From contig JAJONO010000028.1 in the NCBI GenBank assembly GCA_021323535.1, positions 34,472 through 98,471 on the forward strand: a stretch of 64,000 bases of DNA. Direction: 5' to 3'. The notes below the pieces were generated by a model. The model was not told the DNA's origin and did no database searches. It was given only the letters and a program-made list of their open reading frames with translations. This document shows, piece after piece, positions 7,784 to 15,109 of the stretch (its first letter is position 1; each line of letters begins with the position of its first letter). This stretch comes from Bacteroidota bacterium. GTDB lineage: Bacteria; Bacteroidota; Bacteroidia; B-17B0; Aurantibacillaceae. Made by a program: the position numbers and the translations under genes.

Positions 7784-8442
7784 GAATCGAGTTCGGTTAT
7801 AAGTTTAATCACAAATTCATTTATGTTTTTTATCGCAACAGGAATGTTCCATTTACTTTTATCGCGTTTCTCTACATAATTAGAAATTGCCCGTAACTGA
7901 TAATAGTTTCCTGAATGTCCCTGACAACCTCTAAAAAAAGCAGCTCCTTCCATACTTTCCACCTGGGGATTATAAGTATTTTTTACTTTTGAAATGCTTT
8001 CCTCGTTGCCATGAACTTTATTTACCGTGATTCCTTTTACTTTTTTCAGGGAGTCAAGTAATCCGTTGTCTTTTTCAATAAAGCTTCTATATGTATTGGT
8101 ACCTCCGAGTTTCATGTCTTCATAGTTGATGAACTCATTTCCATCTTCGGCTCCCATTTCGCTGAGTGTATCCGAAACTACATTTACAATTTCACCTTGT
8201 TTTAATTCGCGGTCAAATGCCCCGCAGATGCCGATATTGATCAGATGATCGAATGTTTGTCCGGATAATTTGCCCATGGCAAAGGCCGTATTCACCATTC
8301 CAACGCCGGTTACCGTCACTGAAATATCGACACCTGAAGTTGCTCTGAAAAGTCCTTCATTCTCCAATGACAGAATTTTGAAATGGTCGAGCAAAGGCTG
8401 AACTTCGAATTTAGTTGCTGCAACGATCAGGAATTTAGGCAT
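7780..8442 (-). CDS. mqnB: Futalosine hydrolase
   Basis: The product of about 220 residues belongs to the nucleoside phosphorylase (MTAN-like) fold and hydrolyses futalosine to dehypoxanthinyl futalosine and hypoxanthine. Supporting motifs are the N-terminal LIVAATKFEVQPLL, the GVGMVNTAFAMG loop, the NIGICGAF strand, VVSDTLSEMGAEDG, and VESMEGAAFFRGC near the C-terminal third (Met-Glu substrate binding). An upstream in-frame TTG exists, but ATG 8442 lies three bases from a good -7 box and is the better start. The gene is coupled to mqnD and diverges from the first PTPS gene. Confidence 0.9.
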   Translation of the reverse strand: MPKFLIVAATKFEVQPLLDHFKILSLENEGLFRATSGVDISVTVTGVGMVNTAFAMGKLSGQTFDHLINIGICGAFDRELKQGEIVNVVSDTLSEMGAEDGNEFINYEDMKLGGTNTYRSFIEKDNGLLDSLKKVKGITVNKVHGNEESISKVKNTYNPQVESMEGAAFFRGCQGHSGNYYQLRAISNYVEKRDKSKWNIPVAIKNINEFVIKLITELDS

Positions 8443-8445
8443 GGT

Positions 8446-8453
8446 CAAAATTA
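8446..8453 (-). promoter_or_regulatory. -7 box of mqnB, nearly touching the start codon
   Basis: TAATTTTG on the minus strand fits TAnnTTTG. Only three bases separate it from the mqnB ATG, so the transcript should begin at or beside the start codon (leaderless). No clear -33 element is visible. Confidence 0.55.
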
Positions 8454-8472
8454 AACATTCTCGCTGTTTTTA

Positions 8473-8552
8473 GCCACAGATTTCGCGGATTTTCACAGAT
8501 GTAGAAGCAAATACAAGATCAAAAATCTGTGAAATCTGCGTGAATCTGCGAC
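8473..8552. repeat. Interspersed palindromic CAGATTT repeat, copy A
   Basis: Left arm 8473-8500 (GCCACAGATTTCGCGG then TTTTCACAGAT) is an imperfect inverted repeat of right arm 8525-8552 (ATCTGTGAAATCTGCGTG then AATCTGCGAC). The loop is 24 bases. The element lies between the two divergent promoters of mqnB and the PTPS gene. Related copies lie at about 22852-22942 and 23864-23952. Confidence 0.8.
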
Positions 8553-8572
8553 AGAAAAACAAGTAATTTACT

Positions 8573-8580
8573 TAAATTTG
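8573..8580 (+). promoter_or_regulatory. -7 box upstream of the first PTPS/QueD gene
   Basis: TAAATTTG fits TAnnTTTG, and only five bases (CACCC) separate it from the ATG at 8586. This again predicts a leaderless or near-leaderless mRNA. The region further upstream is taken up by repeat copy A. Confidence 0.6.
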
Positions 8581-8585
8581 CACCC

Positions 8586-8993
8586 ATGATTTACCTCACC
8601 CGCCACGAACATTTTAATGCCGCACACAAGCTCTATAACCCTGAATGGAGTGAAGAAAAAAATCTTGAAATCTTTGGTAAATGTGCGAATGCTAACTGGC
8701 ACGGACATAATTACGAGCTTATTGTTACGATTAAAGGCGAAATTAATCCTGAAACAGGTTTTCTTATGGATGCTAAAATATTAAGCGCTATTTTACAGGA
8801 ACACGTATGTGAGGTAATCGATCATAAAAACCTGAACATGGACGTTGATTTCATGAAAGGAAAACTCGCCAGCACCGAAAATCTGGCAGTTGGTATCTGG
8901 AACCAGATTGTCCCACATCTCCCTACAAACGTTAAATTACACTGCGTAAAGCTCTACGAAACACCACGGATTTGCGTGGAATATTTCGGGTAA
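8586..8993 (+). CDS. 6-pyruvoyl-tetrahydropterin synthase / QueD family protein (copy 1)
   Basis: The 135-residue T-fold enzyme acts on dihydroneopterin triphosphate. The zinc ligands are visible in HFNAAH (near 9-14) and HGHNY (near 39-43), with the catalytic Cys in FGKCAN (near 33) and the Glu in YETPRICVEY near the C terminus. Family members make 6-pyruvoyl-tetrahydropterin or 6-carboxy-tetrahydropterin (queuosine precursor); sequence alone does not decide which. A paralogue follows at 9262, then folE. The two copies share the HFNAAH and HGHNYELIV motifs but differ in the loop between them. Confidence 0.9.
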   Translation: MIYLTRHEHFNAAHKLYNPEWSEEKNLEIFGKCANANWHGHNYELIVTIKGEINPETGFLMDAKILSAILQEHVCEVIDHKNLNMDVDFMKGKLASTENLAVGIWNQIVPHLPTNVKLHCVKLYETPRICVEYFG

Positions 8994-9261
8994 TCCTCAA
9001 CGTTTTTGACGCGAATTCCGCGAGTTAAGCTAATCCGCCAGGTCCAATCTCACACTATCTGATTAGTGAAATTTGCATCAGACAACATGCCCATGGAATA
9101 GAAACATATTTTAACGATAATATTCCATTAATTTCCTTATTTTTACGTTCAGAATACCTGACATTAAAGCCACTTGACCGGCAAACTTCCGGCGCAGTGC
9201 TTTAGAAAAAATTAAAATCAAAAAACATAGCCTAACCACCTATTTTATTGATTTAAAAATT

Positions 9262-9675
9262 ATGAGCAAGAAAATTGCCGTATATCGCAAGGAGCATTTT
9301 AATGCTGCCCATCGTTTGCACAATCCTGCATTGAGCGACTCTGAAAATGCCATGCTCTTCGGAAAATGCAATCACCCGAACTATCACGGTCATAATTACG
9401 AACTCATCGTAAAGGTAACAGGAGAAGTTGATCCTAAAACAGGATACGTGATCGATATGAAATTACTTGGCGATCTTGTAAAAAAAGAAGTGATCGAAAA
9501 ATTTGATCATAGAAACCTGAACCTTGATACTAAAGAATTTAAAGAGCTGAATCCAACTGCCGAAAATATCGCCATGGTGATTCATAACCTGCTTGAACCA
9601 AAACTGGACAAGCGTTACGAACTAAAAATTATCCTTTATGAAACAGAAAGAAATTTTGTTGAATTCCCTGCTTAA
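9262..9675 (+). CDS. 6-pyruvoyl-tetrahydropterin synthase / QueD family protein (copy 2)
   Basis: The 137-residue T-fold protein shows the same zinc-binding pattern as copy 1 (EHFNAAHRLHNP and HPNYHGHNYELIV) and the catalytic Cys of GKCNHPN. DHRNLNLD and NPTAENIAMVI are typical later segments, and the final strand has the YETERNFVEF glutamate. It overlaps the start of folE by 38 bases, so its product probably takes the dihydroneopterin triphosphate that FolE makes. One copy is likely QueD and the other a PTPS for tetrahydropterin; which is which is open. The 268 bases between the copies show no ORF. Confidence 0.9.
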   Translation: MSKKIAVYRKEHFNAAHRLHNPALSDSENAMLFGKCNHPNYHGHNYELIVKVTGEVDPKTGYVIDMKLLGDLVKKEVIEKFDHRNLNLDTKEFKELNPTAENIAMVIHNLLEPKLDKRYELKIILYETERNFVEFPA

Positions 9676-10357
9676 AGAAAATACTTTATCATTAAGCGAC
9701 TTAACAGCCGAAGAAGTAGGCAACGAGCACTTATTTACAAGTATTGAAACGCCTATGAAAAAAGACGCGTTTGAATTAAGCAACGAAGAAAAAATAAAAA
9801 AGATCGAGTTCCATTTCGCTGAGATCATGGAAACTCTTGGCCTTGATCTAACTGACGATAGCCTCAAAGGCACACCGCACCGTGTTGCGAAAATGTACGT
9901 GAAAGAAATTTTCAGCGGACTGGATCCTGCTAACAAACCTAAAGTGGCGCTTTTCGAAAATAAATATCAATACAATCAAATGCTCGTAGAAAAAGATATT
10001 ACGTTCTACAGCAATTGCGAGCATCATTTCGTTCCAATCTTCGGAAAGGCCCATGTGGCATATATCTCAAGCGGAAAAGTGATCGGCTTATCTAAACTGA
10101 ATCGTGTGGTTCAGTATTTTTCAAAACGCCCGCAGGTACAGGAACGTTTGACGATACAAATCGCGAAAGAACTTCAGAAAATTTTAAATACCGAAGATGT
10201 CGCCGTCATTATTGACGCTAAACATCTTTGCGTTTCGTCACGTGGTGTTCAGGATCACAATTCAGCAACAGTGAGTTCATTCTACGGAGGGAAATTCCAG
10301 GACGATATTACCAAACAGGAGTTTCTGAAATACGTGGAAATGAAAACGAATTATTAA
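9638..10357 (+). CDS. folE: GTP cyclohydrolase I
   Basis: The 239-residue enzyme converts GTP to 7,8-dihydroneopterin triphosphate, the first step of folate and pterin synthesis. Zinc ligands are visible in SNCEHHF (Cys127, His130) and in HLCVSSRG. SLKGTPHRVAKMYVKEIFSGL and SKLNRVVQYFSKRPQVQERL are diagnostic. ATG 9638 overlaps the upstream gene by 38 bases; in-frame TTG codons at 9656 and 9659 would shorten the overlap, and the conserved body begins only near residue 40, so the exact start is uncertain. It ends beside a bidirectional hairpin. Confidence 0.94.
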   Translation: MKQKEILLNSLLKENTLSLSDLTAEEVGNEHLFTSIETPMKKDAFELSNEEKIKKIEFHFAEIMETLGLDLTDDSLKGTPHRVAKMYVKEIFSGLDPANKPKVALFENKYQYNQMLVEKDITFYSNCEHHFVPIFGKAHVAYISSGKVIGLSKLNRVVQYFSKRPQVQERLTIQIAKELQKILNTEDVAVIIDAKHLCVSSRGVQDHNSATVSSFYGGKFQDDITKQEFLKYVEMKTNY

Positions 10358-10358
10358 T

Positions 10359-10396
10359 CATGAAGCGTAAATTCCGTAGGAATTTTCTGCTTCATG
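10359..10396. terminator. Bidirectional hairpin between convergent folE and the 1508-aa gene
   Basis: CATGAAGC...GCTTCATG arms pair around an AAATTCC/GGAATTT inner stem, giving a long, nearly perfect hairpin exactly filling the 40-base gap between the two stop codons. There is no strong T-tract, so it may act as a transcript-end stabiliser as well as a terminator. Confidence 0.7.
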
Positions 10397-10397
10397 G

Positions 10398-13300
10398 TTA
10401 ATCCTCCTGCTTATCGTTGTCTTTGTCTTCTGAAGCGCTGTAACGTTTCATCATGCCGGTGAATTTATCCACCTTATTTTTACTACCAAGATCAAAACTG
10501 TACGAAGGACCTTTTTCAATATCCATTTTACGTTTACTGCTCTTTAATTCTTTAATGTCGTTGTTGAATGCTTCATTACTGCTGTAAGCTGTCATTCTTC
10601 CATTAAAGTAGTTGAAATAATACCAGGTATTTCCATCCGCTTCAAGATAAATATCCAACATGTCTTTATCCTTTCCGCGATTCTTAGTAATAACAACGTA
10701 TCCATTCATATAACGGAACACCTCGTTCTTCTGAATATTTCCAACACCTATCATCCCATCTGAAACAAAGGCCTTTTTTCCGTTGATTATTTTCTGTGTC
10801 ATTTTTACATCGTTCAACACCAGATTTTTTTCCAACTCATCGGGGAATTTTTTGTAATTACTGTATAAATTCAATTCTGATAAAGCGCGGTCGCCTCGCT
10901 CTTTGCCCAACAATTCAATGATACCATGATTAAATAGATCTCCTTCAAACGGTGTAGGGCTAAGACTTCCGCGATACAATTCGAAATCCTTAGCCATTTT
11001 TTTAATAGCGCCGCTTTCAAAGAAGAAATCCACCACCATCATCAGGTTAAAGTTGATACTATCATTAACTGTACTGTGTTCTGCATTTCCCACGCAGGTT
11101 AGTTTAATCTGACCAAGATCGGTACTCATATTGTATCTTCCTTCTGTATTGATAAGGCAGTTGCTTGTTTTAAGACTAACATAGTTGCCTGGTAAACTCA
11201 TCTCCGCTAATTTTTCTTTGTTCGAGATTTCGTAGGTTTCGTTTTCTTTATCGTAAGTTAATACACCATCAGCCTCAATAACATCTTTAGAACTTCTTGC
11301 GCCTTGTAATGAAAGGAAAGTAGAGTACATCATACTATCCGGGTTAAAGAATAATCCGGTTCCAACGGCCGCGCCGTTCATGTCCACCGCTTTTTTAGGA
11401 ATCGGAATTAAAATTTCTTTTGGATTGATCTCACCGGTAAATTTCAGATATGACTTACCGATCTTGGTACAGCTATGTACGATCTTGGTTCCTCCATCAA
11501 AAGTTAAGAACTGCTGTGTGGCCTGCAGATACACTTTACCTGCAAAACTGAAATAATCGTTGAATTTGAAATTATCTTTCTCAGGAATCAAACCTTCAGA
11601 AATAGTTTGTCCGGACGTGTCCGGTTTTATGGTCTTGAATACAATGAGATAAGGCTTATCGTTTTCGTCGAGGTATTGATATTCACCGCTTGAGAGATAA
11701 CTTCTCCTTCCGAAAATATTCGTTGTACAGTTACGGATCGTGTGAAACTTGGTAACCGTATTGGCAAGGATGTTAGATTGCTTTAATGTATCCATTACAG
11801 CATTTTTGTAAATTCTTACATCTCCATTGTTAGGAAACACGCGCGCATCGGCTACATCAATGTACGGTACATTTTTACAATCAATAATGTATTTTCTCAG
11901 ATTGTATTTCGCGCCCGGCGCAAAGAAACGCAACGAATCCTGTTTAGGATGTATGCTTATAAACTCCGGCCCTTCGAGATCGAGTCCCTGTTCCGATTTA
12001 TCTGTATCCATTTTTTTCTGTGTATCACCAAGCTCAATATCTTCGTTATCCATGTACCATTTAAAACGATCCATGTAAGCGATGTATTGGTTCTTGTCAA
12101 ACTTCACATAGGAGGCCTTACCGTTGGTGACAAACTCCCCGATCCTTGCATCGAAATCAATTTTAGCATTTACGTTTATGGTACTGAACGTAAACCCTTC
12201 TTCATCGAAGGCTTTTAAGTGGAAGTTACAAGTATCACTGAAGAACCGTCGTTTTACAAAAAGAATTTTTCCTGCCTGTAAATCGGCTTTCTGGAAATCT
12301 ACTTTTCCATTACCTGTAAGTTCTTTATTCGTGAGATCAAAACGCCCGTGAAATCTTACGTCTTCTTTGTATGCTCTGAATGGTCTCTTAATATCTTTTG
12401 CCTGCAACACTTCTGCATATGGTCTGAAATGAATGTTCACGGTATCACCATGCGCGGTAGGAAACTCGGGATTATCACCTTCCTTTACATCAAATGTCTT
12501 AGCAATTCCGTTGGCGCTATCAGGGAAAAAGATCAGATCAGGAATTACGGAATGACTCGAGCTGAAATCAAGATCACCACCGCCGCGAAGACCTTTATTA
12601 CTTAAACGGATCTCCTGGTTAAATTTTGCTTTTCCTCCGTAAACCGGAAATCCTTCAGGTGGTGTCTGGCGAATAAATCCGAGTGAATAATCTTTCTGTA
12701 ATGTAAGCTTCTCTCTGAAGTCAGGAAAAATTCCGGCCGAGGAAAATGTTCCGTCGAAGCGTAAGCGTTCATTACGGAAGTTATCGAGACTGTCAATACT
12801 GAATGGATCCAGTTTAAAATAAAATTTATCGCGGTTATAAACTCCTTTGAAGATTTGTCGCTTGTCATAAAACGCATAACTCTCCTTGAAGCTCTGGAAG
12901 CTCGGGAACGTTGGCGCCTTGCCCCACCCGCTCTTATTCTTAGGAGCATCAATACGAAGTTCGCCGTTCACATTTTCAATCAGGGTTTTTACTTTTTTGA
13001 AAGGAACGTTTCCATTGATATCCGGTTCGTAAGCTTCAACATAAATTTTAATGGAGTCGATGGTTTTCATTTTGATCTTGAATCCTTCGTAATCAAAAAT
13101 GAAATCTTTTCCAACGAATTCAAATTTTCCGGAAGCCACCGTTCCATTAAATTCCATTTCCCTGTTTTTCTTAAGTTTAATATCTCCGTTTTTCGGGAAG
13201 ATGAATACTTTCTGTGTATCGCTAAGGAGAACGTTTTTCACTCCATGTACCGTCAATTCGTAATTCAACAAATTCATTGTAGCATTGTCGAGTCGTTTTC

Positions 13301-14924
13301 CGGTACCCGTATCCATGCGGTTGCCGGTAACAGAATGCAAGGTGATGATGTCGTAATCGTGTTTATGGCGGATGTTTTCGGCATAATCAAAGAGGCGTTG
13401 TCTCACGGTGATCATATCCGTTTCTGGATCAAAATAAATTAACCCGTAAATAGCCATTTTAAAAATGATAGGTCGTAAATCGTTCGCCAGGTATTTTATG
13501 TATTTCGCGAAATCGATCACACTAAATGTTTTGAGATTTCCGGAGATGTTATGGTACTCGATCATCTTAGCAACCGGACTCACACTCTCATTTCCTCTGA
13601 TGATGTCAATCTTCTGTTGTGTAAAAAAATCTGCCGATTCAAAGAATGCTTCTCCCTGGAAATTGTTCGGAAGGAAATTGAAGGCCATCAGAGGCTCATC
13701 AATGTTCCATACGATCTGCTCAAAATACATATCGTACTTGTGATACGAATTAGTAAACGGAACTTTTTGTAAACCATCATCGCCACGCAAAATATTCACC
13801 GTTCGTTTCTCAACCAGGTAAGTAAAACTTAGGCCCTGATGATAGATCGTATCTTTTCCAAGATAGAATTTAACAGCTCCAGGGCTCGCAATGATCTTGT
13901 CTTTACCCATACCAAAGGCGCGGGCGCTCACTTCCAGAAATTTTTCTTTGTTTCTTCTGAAAATGATCCGGGCGGGATTGGCGTTGCTCCCTGAACCAAC
14001 AAATTTTGGTCCGCGCATTCCAAATCCTCCATCATAATCCACATCCGGATAAATGTTTTTCACCAATAAGCGCTTGCTGTAAGAGTCAAAACGTGGATAT
14101 GTTTTTTCACCATTCTCTGTAATGATCCTGTCTGAAAGCCTTCCTACCTGTGGTTTGTCAAAGAATTGTTTGCCCACAAATGTAGCAGTGTCGCTGGCAT
14201 AATTTCCGGTTTTGCAATCAATGTTGTAGCGTTTAATAGTTGCAAAAACATCGGCTTCGAGACCGGCTCTGGTCCAGCTTACTTTTCCGCCTTTTCCAAC
14301 AAATCTTCCATTGGTGGGATAAAAGATCCCGCTCGTTTCTTCAACAGCGATACTATCGCCGCGCGGATTTACACCCACCATGGTGATGTTGTTGAACACC
14401 ACTTTAGGAATGGAATCGTATTCGAATTTGTAGTTTGGTTCTAAGCTGTAATAGGCGTAAGAAGGGCTCTTATAAAACACATTATTTTTAAAAATATTCT
14501 CGCTCATTTCAAAAAACTCCTGTATGCCTCGGTTAGATTTTCCCTTGAGAATTTTGTCTACGCATTCCTGCCAGTTTTCGAAATCATCTTCCGATTTTTT
14601 AGTAGTAATGCCATTGATAAGCGTATTGAAATACGCATAGAAGAAGGGGTATGGCTTCATTCGCCTGGCCAGCATGGCATTAGCAGTGCGGATAGAAACA
14701 TCTTTGTAAAAACCGGCAATAACATTTTCTTTCCACAGCTTATCGAAGTTTTTCATGTAAGCAGCCGCTTCTTCTTTGTTAACGGTGTTATCATAAAAAT
14801 AGGCTGCCAGATCCTTCACAAATTTATTGGTATCGTTAGCGAACTGGGTGGTTTTTTGTGCCTGAAAAGTGCCGGAAATCGTTATCAATAGGGCCAGGAG
14901 GATATGGTTGAGTTTAAAACGCAT
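10398..14924 (-). CDS. Large secreted protein of unknown function, 1508 residues
   Basis: The protein has a clear signal peptide (residues 1-22, ending FQAQ). The rest is soluble and appears beta-rich with many repeats of short strands such as FNGTVASGKFEF, LTGNGKVDFQKADLQAGK and YLSSGEYQYLDEND, reminiscent of stacked beta-strand folds like OstA or YjbI-type sheets. It has no T9SS C-terminal sorting domain that I can see and ends in an acidic-basic tail (SEDKDNDKQED). An N-terminal helical segment (about 25-150) precedes the beta-rich part. I recognise it only as a large conserved-looking Bacteroidota type and assign no role. It diverges from purL. Confidence 0.8.
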   Translation of the reverse strand: MRFKLNHILLALLITISGTFQAQKTTQFANDTNKFVKDLAAYFYDNTVNKEEAAAYMKNFDKLWKENVIAGFYKDVSIRTANAMLARRMKPYPFFYAYFNTLINGITTKKSEDDFENWQECVDKILKGKSNRGIQEFFEMSENIFKNNVFYKSPSYAYYSLEPNYKFEYDSIPKVVFNNITMVGVNPRGDSIAVEETSGIFYPTNGRFVGKGGKVSWTRAGLEADVFATIKRYNIDCKTGNYASDTATFVGKQFFDKPQVGRLSDRIITENGEKTYPRFDSYSKRLLVKNIYPDVDYDGGFGMRGPKFVGSGSNANPARIIFRRNKEKFLEVSARAFGMGKDKIIASPGAVKFYLGKDTIYHQGLSFTYLVEKRTVNILRGDDGLQKVPFTNSYHKYDMYFEQIVWNIDEPLMAFNFLPNNFQGEAFFESADFFTQQKIDIIRGNESVSPVAKMIEYHNISGNLKTFSVIDFAKYIKYLANDLRPIIFKMAIYGLIYFDPETDMITVRQRLFDYAENIRHKHDYDIITLHSVTGNRMDTGTGKRLDNATMNLLNYELTVHGVKNVLLSDTQKVFIFPKNGDIKLKKNREMEFNGTVASGKFEFVGKDFIFDYEGFKIKMKTIDSIKIYVEAYEPDINGNVPFKKVKTLIENVNGELRIDAPKNKSGWGKAPTFPSFQSFKESYAFYDKRQIFKGVYNRDKFYFKLDPFSIDSLDNFRNERLRFDGTFSSAGIFPDFREKLTLQKDYSLGFIRQTPPEGFPVYGGKAKFNQEIRLSNKGLRGGGDLDFSSSHSVIPDLIFFPDSANGIAKTFDVKEGDNPEFPTAHGDTVNIHFRPYAEVLQAKDIKRPFRAYKEDVRFHGRFDLTNKELTGNGKVDFQKADLQAGKILFVKRRFFSDTCNFHLKAFDEEGFTFSTINVNAKIDFDARIGEFVTNGKASYVKFDKNQYIAYMDRFKWYMDNEDIELGDTQKKMDTDKSEQGLDLEGPEFISIHPKQDSLRFFAPGAKYNLRKYIIDCKNVPYIDVADARVFPNNGDVRIYKNAVMDTLKQSNILANTVTKFHTIRNCTTNIFGRRSYLSSGEYQYLDENDKPYLIVFKTIKPDTSGQTISEGLIPEKDNFKFNDYFSFAGKVYLQATQQFLTFDGGTKIVHSCTKIGKSYLKFTGEINPKEILIPIPKKAVDMNGAAVGTGLFFNPDSMMYSTFLSLQGARSSKDVIEADGVLTYDKENETYEISNKEKLAEMSLPGNYVSLKTSNCLINTEGRYNMSTDLGQIKLTCVGNAEHSTVNDSINFNLMMVVDFFFESGAIKKMAKDFELYRGSLSPTPFEGDLFNHGIIELLGKERGDRALSELNLYSNYKKFPDELEKNLVLNDVKMTQKIINGKKAFVSDGMIGVGNIQKNEVFRYMNGYVVITKNRGKDKDMLDIYLEADGNTWYYFNYFNGRMTAYSSNEAFNNDIKELKSSKRKMDIEKGPSYSFDLGSKNKVDKFTGMMKRYSASEDKDNDKQED

Positions 14925-14942
14925 AAGAGAAAATTATTCTAC

Positions 14943-14950
14943 CAAATATA
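14943..14950 (-). promoter_or_regulatory. -7 box upstream of the 1508-aa gene
   Basis: TATATTTG on the minus strand fits TAnnTTTG, 18 bases before the ATG at 14924. No convincing -33 element is seen, but a long inverted repeat (14984-15039) lies just upstream. Confidence 0.5.
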
Positions 14951-14983
14951 ACAATCGCAAATGTAAAAAGGCACAGATATTTT

Positions 14984-15039
14984 GAAATTATCTCAAAAAT
15001 AGATTTTCGTGTTTTTTCAGGTGTTTTTGAGATAGTTTC
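14984..15039. repeat. Inverted repeat between divergent promoters
   Basis: Arms 14984-14999 (GAAATTATCTCAAAAA) and 15024-15039 (TTTTTGAGATAGTTTC) match at 15 of 16 positions with a 24-base loop. It lies between the -7 boxes of the 1508-aa gene and purL and could be a shared operator. Confidence 0.75.
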
Positions 15040-15085
15040 TTATAAATTGTTAGTTAAAATTAACCTAAAATGCCCGTTAAATAGG

Positions 15086-15093
15086 TATCTTTG
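15086..15093 (+). promoter_or_regulatory. -7 box upstream of purL
   Basis: TATCTTTG fits TAnnTTTG, 16 bases before the ATG at 15110. No good -33 element is visible at the usual spacing. Confidence 0.55.
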
Positions 15094-15109
15094 AGCCTTC
15101 ATTTTTATT

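Noticed and set aside
8994..9261. A hidden small gene between the two PTPS copies
   Set aside because: No frame with convincing composition was seen; only weak CGCG palindromes and no clear promoter.
12855..13442. A 195-codon plus-strand open frame inside the 1508-aa gene
   Set aside because: It is antisense to a long real gene, has no recognisable domain or promoter box, and has the amino acid composition of a shadow frame.
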